From the NCBI GenBank assembly GCA_024102915.1, contig JAGFJG010000146.1, forward strand, positions 1 to 43,523: a DNA stretch of 43,523 nucleotides. The letters are read 5' to 3'. This document shows positions 34,952 to 43,520 of the stretch, in pieces. The stretch is from Caldilineales bacterium (GTDB lineage: Bacteria > Chloroflexota > Anaerolineae > J102). Both the position numbers and the translations under genes were made by a program. Numbering within the stretch: position 1 is the first letter of the stretch; each line of letters opens with the position of its first letter. The notes beneath the pieces were generated by a model. The model worked only from the letters and a program-made list of their open reading frames with translations. It was not told the DNA's origin and made no database searches.

Positions 34952-36286
34952 TTGAATGACAGGCTCACGCCAGCGATGCGATCGGTGCTGACGGCGGCGC
35001 TGGCTGCCGTCGATCCCGAACAGGCGGTGCGCGCCCATTTGAGATTACACAATGGGCGTTTGCACGTGGCGGATCAGGTTTATGATTTAGACAGCTATCG
35101 ACGCATCATCGTGCTGGGCGCAGGCAAGGCGGGCGCACCGATGGCGCAGGCAGTCGAGACAGTGCTCGGCGAGCGGATCACCGATGGCTGTGTGGTGGTC
35201 AAATATGGGCACGAGGCGACGACCGAGCGTGTGCGCATCCGCCAGGCCGCGCATCCTGTGCCCGATCAGGCCGGGCTGGATGCCGGGGCGGAGATAGTAC
35301 AATTGGCCGGGTCAGCCGAGCCGGATGACCTCGTCATTTGTCTGCTTTCGGGCGGCGGCTCAGCATTGCTGGAATCACTCCCGGCCGGCATCTCGTTGGC
35401 CGACCTGCGAGCGACGACCGACCTGTTGCTGGCCTCAGGTGCGACCATCAATGAGATGAACGCCCTGCGCAAACACCTGTCGCTGGTCAAAGGCGGGCAA
35501 CTGGCGCGGGCGATTGCCCCGGCCACGCTCATCACACTCGTGCTTTCCGACGTGGTGGGCAGCCCACTGGATGTGATCGCATCCGGCCCGACTGTGCCCG
35601 ACCAAACCACCTGGGCCGATGCCTGGGGCGTGGTCGAGCGCTATCAACTTGGCGACCGTTTGCCCCGCCCCGTTCACACCCGCCTGCAAGCCGGATTGGT
35701 CGGCGACCTGCCCGACACGCCCAAACCCGGAGATGTGGCATTCGAGCGCGTCCAGACGGTGATCGTCGCCGACAACGCCGTCGCTGCCGCCGCAGCCAGG
35801 GAAGAAGCCGAACGCCAGGGCTACGACAGCCTTATCCTCAGCACTTTCATCGAGGGCGAGGCTGCATCGATCGCTCGGCTGGCCGTCGCTCTGGCCCGCG
35901 AGGTGCAAACCCACCGGCGTCCCGTGTCCCCGCCCGCCTGCCTCATCCTCGGCGGCGAGACCACCGTCAGTCTGGGCGAAGATCACGGCAAGGGCGGGCG
36001 CAACCAAGAACTGGCGCTGGCCGCGGCGCTGCTGCTCGACGGCATGCAGGGGATTACGGTGGTGTCACTGGCAACCGACGGCACGGATGGCCCCACCGAT
36101 GCCGCCGGCGGTTTCGCCGATGGTGATACAATGGACAGCGGGCGGGCCATCGGCCTGGACGCCCACGCCCATCTCGCCCGCCATGACGCCTATCCCTTTC
36201 TGCAAGCGACTGGCAATCTGCTAATGACTGGCCCCACCCGCACCAACGTCAATGATTTGGTTTTTATCTTCGTGGAATCAGCGTGA
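34952..36286 (+). CDS. Glycerate 2-kinase (DUF4147/MOFRL family)
   Basis: This 444-residue protein has an N-terminal DUF4147 domain (about 1-235) with [40 protein letters not shown] and [19 protein letters not shown]. Its C-terminal MOFRL domain (about 315-440) has [21 protein letters not shown] and [16 protein letters not shown]. The enzyme phosphorylates D-glycerate to 2-phosphoglycerate, feeding lower glycolysis. The start is uncertain: TTG 34952 gives the usual N-terminal length, while ATG 34976 removes eight residues; neither has a clear SD. Its TGA overlaps the adenosine deaminase ATG by one base. Confidence 0.93.
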   Translation: MNDRLTPAMRSVLTAALAAVDPEQAVRAHLRLHNGRLHVADQVYDLDSYRRIIVLGAGKAGAPMAQAVETVLGERITDGCVVVKYGHEATTERVRIRQAAHPVPDQAGLDAGAEIVQLAGSAEPDDLVICLLSGGGSALLESLPAGISLADLRATTDLLLASGATINEMNALRKHLSLVKGGQLARAIAPATLITLVLSDVVGSPLDVIASGPTVPDQTTWADAWGVVERYQLGDRLPRPVHTRLQAGLVGDLPDTPKPGDVAFERVQTVIVADNAVAAAAAREEAERQGYDSLILSTFIEGEAASIARLAVALAREVQTHRRPVSPPACLILGGETTVSLGEDHGKGGRNQELALAAALLLDGMQGITVVSLATDGTDGPTDAAGGFADGDTMDSGRAIGLDAHAHLARHDAYPFLQATGNLLMTGPTRTNVNDLVFIFVESA

Positions 36287-37281
36287 TGATCGACCCCTCC
36301 TTGCCCCTCCTCGACCTGCACCGCCACCTCGACGGTTCGGTGCGCCTGCAAACCATCCTCGACCTGGGCCGACAGCACAATCTCCCTCTCCCGGCCTGGG
36401 ATATCGAAGACCTCCGCCCGCATGTCCAGGTCACGACGCCGCAGCCGGGCGTGATGGCTTTTCTGGAGAAATTCAAATGGATGACCGGCGTGCTGGTCGA
36501 CTATGACGCCTGTCACCGCATCGCCTACGAAAATGTGGAAGACGCCCGCAACGAGGGCATCGCCTACATTGAACTGCGTTTCAGCCCGGTGTTCATGGCC
36601 CAGGCGCACGGACTGGACCCGGCCGGCGTGGTCGAGGCGGTGGCCGACGGCGTGGAAGCGGGTGCGCGTGATACAGGCGTGCGGGCCAACCTGATCGGCA
36701 TCATCAGCCGCCATTTTGGCGTGGAGAGCGGCTGGCGGGAACTGGGTGCGCTGTTGAGCCAACGGGATCGCATCGTCGCCCTCGACCTGGCCGGAGATGA
36801 GGCCAACTGGCCGGGCGAGTTATTCGTCCCGCACTTTGCCAGGGCCAGAGATGTGGGCTGGCGCATCACCGTGCACGCGGGCGAAGCCGCCGGGCCAGAA
36901 AGCGTGTGGCAGGCTATCCGGGGGCTTGGCGCCGAACGCATCGGTCATGCCGTGCGTGCGGGCGAAGACCCCGCCTTGCTCGACCATATGGCGAGCCTTG
37001 AAATTGGCATCGAAGCCAACCTTACCAGCAATGTACAGACATCCACCGTCCCCGACTATCCTTCTCACCCGCTCAAACCCTGGCTCGACCGGGGCCTGCT
37101 CGCCACCATCAACTCCGACGACCCGGCTATCTCGGCCATCGATCTGCCATACGAATTCAACGTCGCCGCTCCTGCCGCCGGACTCTCACCCGAACAGATT
37201 CGCCAGGCCCAATCCAACGCCCTGGCGATAGCGTTTCTCAGCGACGAAGAACGCCGGACGCTGCGCTTGTCAAAGCCTTAA
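36286..37281 (+). CDS. add: Adenosine deaminase
   Basis: This 331-residue protein has metal ligands H12 and H14 in [10 protein letters not shown], the YIELRFSP strand, [12 protein letters not shown] (zinc His and catalytic Glu), RIGHAV (catalytic His) and [10 protein letters not shown] (zinc and catalytic Asp pair). This is the full adenosine deaminase signature, converting adenosine to inosine; adenine-specific or aminofutalosine deaminase activity cannot be excluded by sequence alone. ATG 36286 overlaps the previous stop. The pairing with glycerate kinase has no obvious pathway logic. A long hairpin repeat follows the stop. Confidence 0.93.
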   Translation: MIDPSLPLLDLHRHLDGSVRLQTILDLGRQHNLPLPAWDIEDLRPHVQVTTPQPGVMAFLEKFKWMTGVLVDYDACHRIAYENVEDARNEGIAYIELRFSPVFMAQAHGLDPAGVVEAVADGVEAGARDTGVRANLIGIISRHFGVESGWRELGALLSQRDRIVALDLAGDEANWPGELFVPHFARARDVGWRITVHAGEAAGPESVWQAIRGLGAERIGHAVRAGEDPALLDHMASLEIGIEANLTSNVQTSTVPDYPSHPLKPWLDRGLLATINSDDPAISAIDLPYEFNVAAPAAGLSPEQIRQAQSNALAIAFLSDEERRTLRLSKP

Positions 37282-37345
37282 TGACGATATTGGGTATTGG
37301 ATATTGTCATCACTCGACCCCAATATCCAACACCCAATCGCTAAT
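37279..37345. repeat. Long hairpin of ATTGGGT heptamers between convergent genes
   Basis: ATTGGGTATTGGATATTG (37289-37306) pairs with CAATATCCAACACCCAAT (37321-37338) at 17 of 18 positions around a 14-base loop. The outer edges are TTAA (which includes the stop of add) and CGCTAATT. The same edges occur in the repeat at 6310-6371. It may act as a two-way terminator for the add and DsbA-like genes, although the T-runs are poor. Confidence 0.8.
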
Positions 37346-37353
37346 TTTTGCGC

Positions 37354-38082
37354 CTACGCGCCGGCATTCGCCAGGGCAGCGTCGATGGCATCAATAAATA
37401 CGCTCGCGGGTTGTGCGCCCGAAATAAGTTCACCGTTGAGGAAGAACGATGGGGTTGATGTCACGCCCAGGCGGCGGCCCTCGGAAACGGCGTCATTGAC
37501 GGTGCGCTTGGCGACGCCGCTACGATAGCAATCATTGAACGCACCCATATCCATGCCGACAGCTTCGGCCATCGCCCGCAGATTGTCATCGGTAAATACG
37601 CCTGAGGCTTCTGCACCTTGATTGGAGAAGAGGACATCATGATAGGGCCAGAACCTGTTCTGCTCGGCCGCGCAGACAGCCGCCTCGGCAGCGTTCTGTG
37701 ATACCGAGCCTGCAAAGAGCACGAATGGCCGGTACTCATAACGGAAGTTGGGGTTATCGCCGTACCGGGCCATGAGATCAGGAACGGTTTCGGTGGCGTG
37801 TCTGCCACAAAACTGACATTGAAAATCGCTAAAATCCACGAGAACGACCGGTGCGCCCTCAGGCCCGCCCCAGGCCAGGCCATCGGCGCCGGGCGCCTGC
37901 TCGGTATTCACGTCAGTAAGTTCGATGGGCTGCGGGCGGTTGCTCCACCACACCAACCCCAAAATGAGGACGACGCCAGCCACGATGACCGCAAGAGCGA
38001 TGTATCGTTGGCGTTTCTGCTTGGTTTCACGTTGGCGGCGGGCTTCACGGCGGCTGGTGGAAGAGCTGGTTTTCTTGGTCAT
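37354..38082 (-). CDS. Membrane-anchored DsbA-family thioredoxin-fold protein
   Basis: This 242-residue protein has a basic cytoplasmic N-terminus (about 1-27), one transmembrane helix (about 28-46) and an extracytoplasmic thioredoxin domain. The active site is C89-Q-F-C92 in VDFSDFQCQFCGRH. Later motifs are FWPYHDVLFSNQ and the cis-Pro region GVTSTPSFFLNGELISGA. This is the DsbA/BdbD-like Thioredoxin_4 group, which oxidises or isomerises disulphides in exported proteins. The secreted subtilase in this window has several Cys and is a possible client. ATG 38082 has no strong SD but agrees with the membrane topology. Confidence 0.92.
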   Translation of the reverse strand: MTKKTSSSTSRREARRQRETKQKRQRYIALAVIVAGVVLILGLVWWSNRPQPIELTDVNTEQAPGADGLAWGGPEGAPVVLVDFSDFQCQFCGRHATETVPDLMARYGDNPNFRYEYRPFVLFAGSVSQNAAEAAVCAAEQNRFWPYHDVLFSNQGAEASGVFTDDNLRAMAEAVGMDMGAFNDCYRSGVAKRTVNDAVSEGRRLGVTSTPSFFLNGELISGAQPASVFIDAIDAALANAGA

Positions 38083-38140
38083 GATTGATGATGTTTACAA
38101 AAAAGTATGGAAGGATTAAGAATTTCAGATAGCAGCGCCT

Positions 38141-38169
38141 ATTGTACACAATTCCTTTCCCCGAACCAA
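38141..38169 (-). promoter_or_regulatory. Promoter of the DsbA-like gene
   Basis: On the minus strand TTGGTT (38164-38169), 17 bases, then TACAAT (38141-38146). The leader is about 50 bases. It lies in the gap after the cyclase stop, so the DsbA-like gene is probably transcribed separately. Confidence 0.45.
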
Positions 38170-38200
38170 CCGCACCTGATCCGCCAAAGGTGTGGAAGCA

Positions 38201-41200
38201 CTATTGGCTTAGATCGGCGAGGACTCCGCGCGCCCGCTGCAAATCCCACTGGGCGTCCATGCCTTCAAACAAAGCGATTGCTTGCTGCGTATATTCGACG
38301 GCTGTGGCCCGATCATCTTCAAGCTGGCTGCTCTGGTATCGCTGGCGATAGAGTTTGCCCAGGTCGAGCAAGGTCTGGCCGAGTTCCAGCCGCATCCCCA
38401 ACTCATCTGCCATTCGGCGGCTGGCCTGAAGCGCAGTTTCGGCCTCTTGCCATTCGCTATTTTCGCAATGCAGGCGTCCCAGCATGCGCAACGAATTACC
38501 CTCCACAAGCTTCAAATCTTGCGATTTAGCCAGGTCATAAGCGGCCTTGTAATTGTCCCAGGCATCCTGCCAGCGTCCCTGGCCCAGCCTGGCCTCCGCC
38601 GCCAGCAAGTAGATGTCGGCCGTCATCATATTGCGAGCGCCAAGTTGTTCCAATGTGTTGAGACCATCCTGAATGTGTTCCAGGGCTTTGTCCCACTCTT
38701 CTCGGAAGATGGCGATCTGCGCCAGATTTCGGTGGGAAATGGCGACGCCCAATTGGAACCCGGTTCTGCGCCACGTGTTCAGGCAAGTCTCGAAACGTTT
38801 CTCAGCCTCGTCGAATTCGCCACGGATCACATAGATCTCGCCCATATTGTTGGAGACCGTGGCCTGCTGATCCACGTAACCGATCTCTTCGGCGATGGTG
38901 AGCGCTTCAGCATAGTTTGTGATCGCCTGCTCCCAACTCGCCTTGTAATGATACACTGCTCCCAGGCTATTGGCCGCTTCGCTCTGCTGGCGCAAGTCTT
39001 CCAGCTCGCGGCTCACTTCCAGGCTGGTAGTGTAATCCACAATAGCCTCGTCCAGTTCACCCAGGCCGGTATTGATCGTGCCGCGCAGCATGTAAGCATG
39101 CGCCACTTCCTTGGAATCATGCGCCGCTTCCGCGATTTGCAGGCCGTGTTGGCAACGTTGTAGAGCAGCTGTCGTCTCCCCCTGACGATAAAGAATGGCG
39201 GCTACGGATGTGTCGATGCGCGCCATCTCAAAGGCGTTTTCAGCCCCCGCTGCGCCTTCGGCTCGTTCCAACCATTGCAATGCCACGCCGTATTCGCCTT
39301 TGTTCATATATGCCCAGGCGGCCTTGCGATATAATTTGGGCGCCCAGACTGCATTCTGGTTGGCGTCATTTTGCTGCAACAGTTCAGCCAGAGCAGTCTT
39401 GTATTCGGCCAATGCCTGATCATGCATGCTGGTGTTGGCGAAGATATTGGCGCGCTGCTCGTGAATATCCACCCGCTCTAATTCATCGGGCTCGACGTAA
39501 TTCAGCAAACGCTCATAGAGCGAGAGCGCAATCTTGTTCTGATAGTTCTCCTGGGCATGGTCGGCGGCCAGGCGCAGATATTCGCGGGCTTTCGGGATGA
39601 CTTCGGCTTTTTCGTAATGGTAAGCGAGGTCGGCGTAATGGCTTGCCAGTTCATCCCAGTAGAGCGCTTCGATGGCTTCGGCGGCCAGGCGATGCAACTC
39701 GCGCAATCGCGCCCGTAGTTGCATCTCATAGGCGGTGTCACGCATCAAAGCGTGTTTGAAGAGGTAGCGAATCTCGGACAGCGCCGACCAGATATCCTCG
39801 TTTTCGACGACGTCTACCTTGCGGGCGAAGTCGGGATCACCCGCCAGCATGTGCCACAATACTTGCAGCATAAACTCGCGGCCCAAAACCGAAGCCGTCT
39901 GCACAGTTTGCTTGATTTCGTTTGTCAGACGGTCGAGCCGGGCGATCAGCAGGGCATTGATGCCGGTGGGGACATCGGTGGATTTGACATCGCCCAGCAC
40001 AAGCATGCCCGCATCCTCCACCAACAGGCCTCGCTCACGCAGGTCGAGGGCAAGCTGCTCGGCGAAAAAGGGATTTCCATTCGACTGCTCGGCTAGAAAA
40101 TGCGCCGTTTCGCCGCTCACCGCAGTTTCTAGGACCTGTTCGATGAATTTTTTGAGACTTTCCTCGCCAAGATATTGCAGTTCGATCTCTGATGTGGGGG
40201 TGGTTGCGGAGAGGTCTAGTTGGAATTTGCTGCCGTCGTCGTTGTAGCGGCTGCTGAAAATGATTGCCGCGCGATAGCCATGCAAATCACGGGTCAGGGT
40301 TTGCAGCATCGTGTGCGTGTCCGCATCGATGGCGCTGCCGTCATCGATCTCGATCACGACAGGCTGCACCAGGCTTTCGGCTTTGATCAGCGCTGTGAAC
40401 GCCAGCAGCGTGTTTTCAAAGCGCAGCTTGGGCTCCAGACTTTCGTACAATGAACCCGGCCAGAAGAGATCCACCATCGCCCCCAGCATCGAGCGCGTGC
40501 GTTGCAGTTCGCGCAAGATTTCCTCGCCCTCGACCCGCTCCGCCGGTATCGCATCCGAAAGCTGGTCGAGCGCTTCCAGAAATCGGGTGCGGTTGTCAGT
40601 GGGGGAGAGGTTGGTCTCCTGGCGGAAATAGCTGCGCAGGAAATAGGTGAATGGATTGAGCGACTGCTGCAGGATGCCCTCAGCCGGACAATAAGCCCAG
40701 CGCAGCAGGTGTTGCTCCGCCAATTCCTGCCTGAAATCGTAAATCAGGCGGCTTTTGCCCATGCCTGCTTCGCCATATACATACATGACGCCGGCGAAAG
40801 AATCCGCCTTGCTGGCGTCGTGCTGAAACAGAGGCTGCACAAATTGTCGCAACGCTGCCAATTCCGTTTCGCGACCAATCAGCCTACCCGAATACAGACT
40901 GCCCGCCGGAGACTCGTGCTTATGCAACAGCTTGAACGCCGGAATTTCTCCCTGCTTGCCTTTGAGCTTGAAAACGCCCATGTCCTCAAATTCGTAGGCT
41001 TCACCCAACATCTCGGTCACCTGGCGCGAGCACCAGGTTTCACGCCAGTTCGCCTGCATCATCAGGCGGGCCGACAGATTGACGATGTCGCCGATGCCGG
41101 TGTATTCACAACGCACTTCACTGCCGACGATCCCGGCATAGACCGGCCCAAACGTCAGCCCGACCCGCCAGTTGCAGTCCGTGTCCACTTTTGTCAGCGC

Positions 41201-42127
41201 CAGAAGCATATCGGCTGCACGTTGCAGATCGTTCTCATGGGAGATGGGCGCGCCGAAAAGCGCCAGCATCACCCCGCCTTTATCGCCAAAATCCAACTTG
41301 TTGAAATAGCCGCCATACCGCTTGCTCAATTGCATCACGGAACTGACAAGATGATCGAGATCATCCTCTTTGTCAGGCTCTTCAAAGGAAATGAAGACGC
41401 TACAGACGTTACGGAACTCGGCTTCAGCGGCGAAATCCACCACTGAATCATTCAAGAAAACTCGCATCACCGCCGGATCGGGGGCGGCTGGCATTGGATA
41501 GCTGGCTGCCGGAGCGGCGGTCAGGGCCAGGAGATGACAGTGATCGCCATGATTGTCTAATTGCGCAATGCCTTCCAGATGGCTCTGCAACGACGGGATG
41601 AGAATGATATCTCCCGGCTCGGCATGGTGCTCGGCGTGGGCGCAGGCATCGACAGCCTCGCCGCCGAAGAAATAGGTGTGCATGCGCTCCGGCCCCAGAA
41701 TGCCCCATTGCGTTTCGCCATCACCCAGCCCCACCTTCACCGCCATATCATAATCGCCATAGCGAGTGCTGACCCGACCATGCGTGGCAAAGAATTCCTG
41801 GATGAACAGCGCCGATTGCGCCGCCTGAATATATGTTTCGGGCGATTGCAAAGGGAATATGGCTGTGAAGGCGTCGCCCGCAAAGGTCGAGATCATCCCG
41901 CCGCGAGCATAGACCTCGTGCACGATGGGGCCAAAGATGCCGTTGAGGACTTCGGTCAGCACTTCCGCGCCATCTTTGTCATGTTGCATCAGGCCTTCAG
42001 TCAGGCGTGTGAACCCTGAGATGTCCACAAACATCGTCACCGCCTGAAATCGCCCGCGCCGCTCTCCCTCGACATATCGGTCGAGGATGAAGTGGGGTAT
42101 TAATCTGCGCGCCTGATGCGAGGTCAT
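38201..42127 (-). CDS. Soluble adenylyl cyclase-like protein: C1-C2 cyclase pair, AAA-type ATPase, TPR
   Basis: This 1308-residue protein is probably cytoplasmic. Cyclase domain C1 (about 28-200) has the two metal Asp residues, D35 (FVDISGFT) and D85 (FAGDAF). Domain C2 (about 238-375) lacks the first metal Asp (FISFEE). It keeps the adenine-type Lys277 and Asp347 and the transition-state Asn350 and Arg354 (GDIVNLSARL). One composite ATP-cyclising site is therefore expected, as in mammalian sAC. An AAA/STAND-type ATPase follows with Walker A GEAGMGKS (452-459) and IEIDDGSAID as a Walker B-like strand. About ten TPR helices pairs follow from about residue 850 to the end. Similar proteins are often annotated as AAA-ATPase guanylate cyclases. 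The likely product is cAMP; the trigger is unknown. Confidence 0.92.
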   Translation of the reverse strand: MTSHQARRLIPHFILDRYVEGERRGRFQAVTMFVDISGFTRLTEGLMQHDKDGAEVLTEVLNGIFGPIVHEVYARGGMISTFAGDAFTAIFPLQSPETYIQAAQSALFIQEFFATHGRVSTRYGDYDMAVKVGLGDGETQWGILGPERMHTYFFGGEAVDACAHAEHHAEPGDIILIPSLQSHLEGIAQLDNHGDHCHLLALTAAPAASYPMPAAPDPAVMRVFLNDSVVDFAAEAEFRNVCSVFISFEEPDKEDDLDHLVSSVMQLSKRYGGYFNKLDFGDKGGVMLALFGAPISHENDLQRAADMLLALTKVDTDCNWRVGLTFGPVYAGIVGSEVRCEYTGIGDIVNLSARLMMQANWRETWCSRQVTEMLGEAYEFEDMGVFKLKGKQGEIPAFKLLHKHESPAGSLYSGRLIGRETELAALRQFVQPLFQHDASKADSFAGVMYVYGEAGMGKSRLIYDFRQELAEQHLLRWAYCPAEGILQQSLNPFTYFLRSYFRQETNLSPTDNRTRFLEALDQLSDAIPAERVEGEEILRELQRTRSMLGAMVDLFWPGSLYESLEPKLRFENTLLAFTALIKAESLVQPVVIEIDDGSAIDADTHTMLQTLTRDLHGYRAAIIFSSRYNDDGSKFQLDLSATTPTSEIELQYLGEESLKKFIEQVLETAVSGETAHFLAEQSNGNPFFAEQLALDLRERGLLVEDAGMLVLGDVKSTDVPTGINALLIARLDRLTNEIKQTVQTASVLGREFMLQVLWHMLAGDPDFARKVDVVENEDIWSALSEIRYLFKHALMRDTAYEMQLRARLRELHRLAAEAIEALYWDELASHYADLAYHYEKAEVIPKAREYLRLAADHAQENYQNKIALSLYERLLNYVEPDELERVDIHEQRANIFANTSMHDQALAEYKTALAELLQQNDANQNAVWAPKLYRKAAWAYMNKGEYGVALQWLERAEGAAGAENAFEMARIDTSVAAILYRQGETTAALQRCQHGLQIAEAAHDSKEVAHAYMLRGTINTGLGELDEAIVDYTTSLEVSRELEDLRQQSEAANSLGAVYHYKASWEQAITNYAEALTIAEEIGYVDQQATVSNNMGEIYVIRGEFDEAEKRFETCLNTWRRTGFQLGVAISHRNLAQIAIFREEWDKALEHIQDGLNTLEQLGARNMMTADIYLLAAEARLGQGRWQDAWDNYKAAYDLAKSQDLKLVEGNSLRMLGRLHCENSEWQEAETALQASRRMADELGMRLELGQTLLDLGKLYRQRYQSSQLEDDRATAVEYTQQAIALFEGMDAQWDLQRARGVLADLSQ

Positions 42128-42230
42128 TATCCGTAATACGATCTGGGTGGCAGTCTGGGTGTTTCGATCAGTTCACTTTACTTCAATTTAGGTAATGCCG
42201 ACAAACCGACATGAAAGCGACTTTTCCAAC

Positions 42231-42260
42231 AAAAAGACCTCCCAATCTGCGGGAGGTCTT
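42231..42260 (-). terminator. Terminator downstream of the Ala-rich gene
   Basis: AAGACCTCCC (42234-42243) and GGGAGGTCTT (42251-42260) form a perfect 10-bp stem with a 7-base loop. On the minus strand the hairpin is followed by TTTTTG, so it ends transcription from the gene at 42467-43279, after it has read through repeat copy B. It also insulates the cyclase gene. Confidence 0.85.
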
Positions 42261-42305
42261 GGTTGCCGATCACTGGCAGGTTGATGCCAGAAGAGGTTAT
42301 TTCAG

Positions 42306-42470
42306 TCTAAACTAAAGGCGTAACGAGAAGGGTGGTTTTCTACTCGACGGTGGACGACGGACGATGGACGGTTGAAGGGAGTTTGCCAGCGTAATCGCCA
42401 TCGTCTATCGTCAATGGTCAATCGTCGACCGTGAGATAACTGTAGCAGTCTCAAATTGACGTCAGTTTAG
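42306..42470. repeat. Dyad intergenic element, copy B (inverted relative to copy A)
   Basis: An element of about 165 bp bounded by TCTAAACTAAAGGCGTAACG (42306 on) and AAATTGACGTCAGTTTAG (42453-42470). It contains GACGATG-type heptamers on the left (GACGACG GACGATG) and inverted ATCGTCT ATCGTCA on the right. Its reverse complement aligns with copy A through TTTGAGACTGCTAC, the heptamers, a core CGATGGCGATTACGCTGGC, and CTTCTCGTTACGCC. The terminal CTAA forms the stop codon of the Ala-rich gene. The flanking part of this 339-base gene-free stretch, 42128-42230, shows no other structure. Confidence 0.8.
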
Positions 42471-43279
42471 TCGCCCCCTTCCATCAGCGCGTCCGCCACA
42501 TCGGCCAGAACCTCAGCCTCACCCATTTCTTCCGCGCCTGCGGCGATTTCGGCGATGCCCTGCGCGCCCAATTCCACAGCCGCCTCGCGCAGTCCTTTTG
42601 CCGCCGCCAATTCGGTCAGGCCCTGAGCGGTCAGATCGACGCCGGCTTCGGCCAAGGCGTCGCTGCGCGCAGACATTTCACCGGCGACAGCGATGCGGGT
42701 CAAGCCTTCCGCCATTTCGTTTTCGCCCAAATTGGCGATATTCGAGCCTGTCGCCGCCATCGCCGCCGAGAGAGCGCGCGTTGCGCCTGCTCGCAATACG
42801 GTATCGACGGCGATATCCTGCAATTCATCGCTCTTCAGGTTGAGGAAGGCCGCCAGGATTGGCATGTCCATCAGGTCGACAACGCCACTGGCCGCCTGCA
42901 ACTGTCCGGCGATAGCGGCGATGTCCATCCCCACCCTCAGATCGTCAGCGGCCATCGTGCTCACCAGGGCCGACTGCACGGCGATATCGTCAGAGGCAGC
43001 CAGCATCTCCACAGCTTCGGCCATATCGGTGACGCCGGCGCCAGCGACGACCTGGCTGAGCGCTGCCGCGCGTTGTGAGACCAGCAAGGCATCGATGCCA
43101 CGCGTGACATCACTTGCGCCCGCCGCCAGTTCTTCCCGACTGAGATCACCGATTGCCAGGGCGGTATCGACATCTTCCATGCCTTCGATCATATCGAGGG
43201 CGCCTGCTTCGGCTTCGATCTCGCTGCCGATTGCTGCCAGCTCTGCGGCATCCTGCGCATTTGTTCGTTCGTCCGACAT
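42467..43279 (-). CDS. Ala-rich acidic helical-repeat protein of unknown function
   Basis: This 270-residue protein has about one third Ala plus Gly and many Glu/Asp, with no Cys, Trp or Tyr and one Phe. It has no signal peptide or membrane helix. From about residue 185 it shows clear internal repeats of 20-28 residues starting G-(L/I)-(T/A)-x-(I/L)-A: GLTRIAVAGEMSARSDALAE, GLTELAAAKGLREAAVELGA, GIAEIAAGAEEMGEAEVLAD. Earlier segments (MAEAVEMLAASDDIAVQSAL, DIAAIAGQLQAA) look like weaker copies, so an all-helical solenoid or bundle is likely. I do not recognise a family. ATG 43279 with GGAGA 7-8 bases upstream is chosen over the open frame to 43360, which runs into repeat copy C. Confidence 0.75.
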   Translation of the reverse strand: MSDERTNAQDAAELAAIGSEIEAEAGALDMIEGMEDVDTALAIGDLSREELAAGASDVTRGIDALLVSQRAAALSQVVAGAGVTDMAEAVEMLAASDDIAVQSALVSTMAADDLRVGMDIAAIAGQLQAASGVVDLMDMPILAAFLNLKSDELQDIAVDTVLRAGATRALSAAMAATGSNIANLGENEMAEGLTRIAVAGEMSARSDALAEAGVDLTAQGLTELAAAKGLREAAVELGAQGIAEIAAGAEEMGEAEVLADVADALMEGGD

Positions 43280-43317
43280 GTTGTTTCTCCGTTGTGAGAG
43301 TAATGGGATGGCTGTCC

Positions 43318-43443
43318 GGATTGACGATAGATTATTGGACGATGGCGAATGCACTGGCAAAACGCTTGCATCGTCTCTCGTCGGTCGTCCATCGTCGAGA
43401 AATAACTACTGTTCTCTTTGTGACTTCAATCTAGACGTCTAGA
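43318..43443. repeat. Dyad intergenic element, copy C (left end missing)
   Basis: ATTGACGATAGATTATTGG and a core CGATGGCGAATGCACTGGC followed by AAAACG are shared with copies A and B. Inverted heptamers (ATCGTCT CTCGTCG, GTCGTCC ATCGTCG) follow, then the right arm AAATAACTACTGTTCTC and TGACTTCAA. It ends in the perfect palindrome TCTAGACGTCTAGA (43430-43443). The outer left arm seen in A and B is absent. It lies just upstream of the Ala-rich gene, so that gene is flanked by copies B and C. Confidence 0.75.
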
Positions 43444-43491
43444 CTGCCGGCGTCGAAGCCTTCGTCATGTCCAGCACGCGTTCAGGCGCAG

Positions 43492-43520
43492 AGTATAAAC
43501 GCATTCCACCCCGGCGTAAA
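43492..43520 (-). promoter_or_regulatory. Candidate promoter for the Ala-rich gene
   Basis: On the minus strand TTTACG (43515-43520), 17 bases, then TATACT (43492-43497). The leader would be about 205 bases and include repeat copy C, so the dyad hairpin would be part of the message. No gene is seen from 43444 to the window end. Confidence 0.4.

Noticed and set aside
38141..38151. Operator-like ATTGTACACAA near the DsbA-like gene, similar to ATTGTACT at the oxidoreductase promoter
   Set aside because: The similarity is mostly the shared -10 TACAAT read in reverse, so it is weak evidence for a common regulator.
40502..41446. 314-codon open frame on plus within the cyclase gene
   Set aside because: It is antisense to conserved cyclase and ATPase motifs and has no domain.
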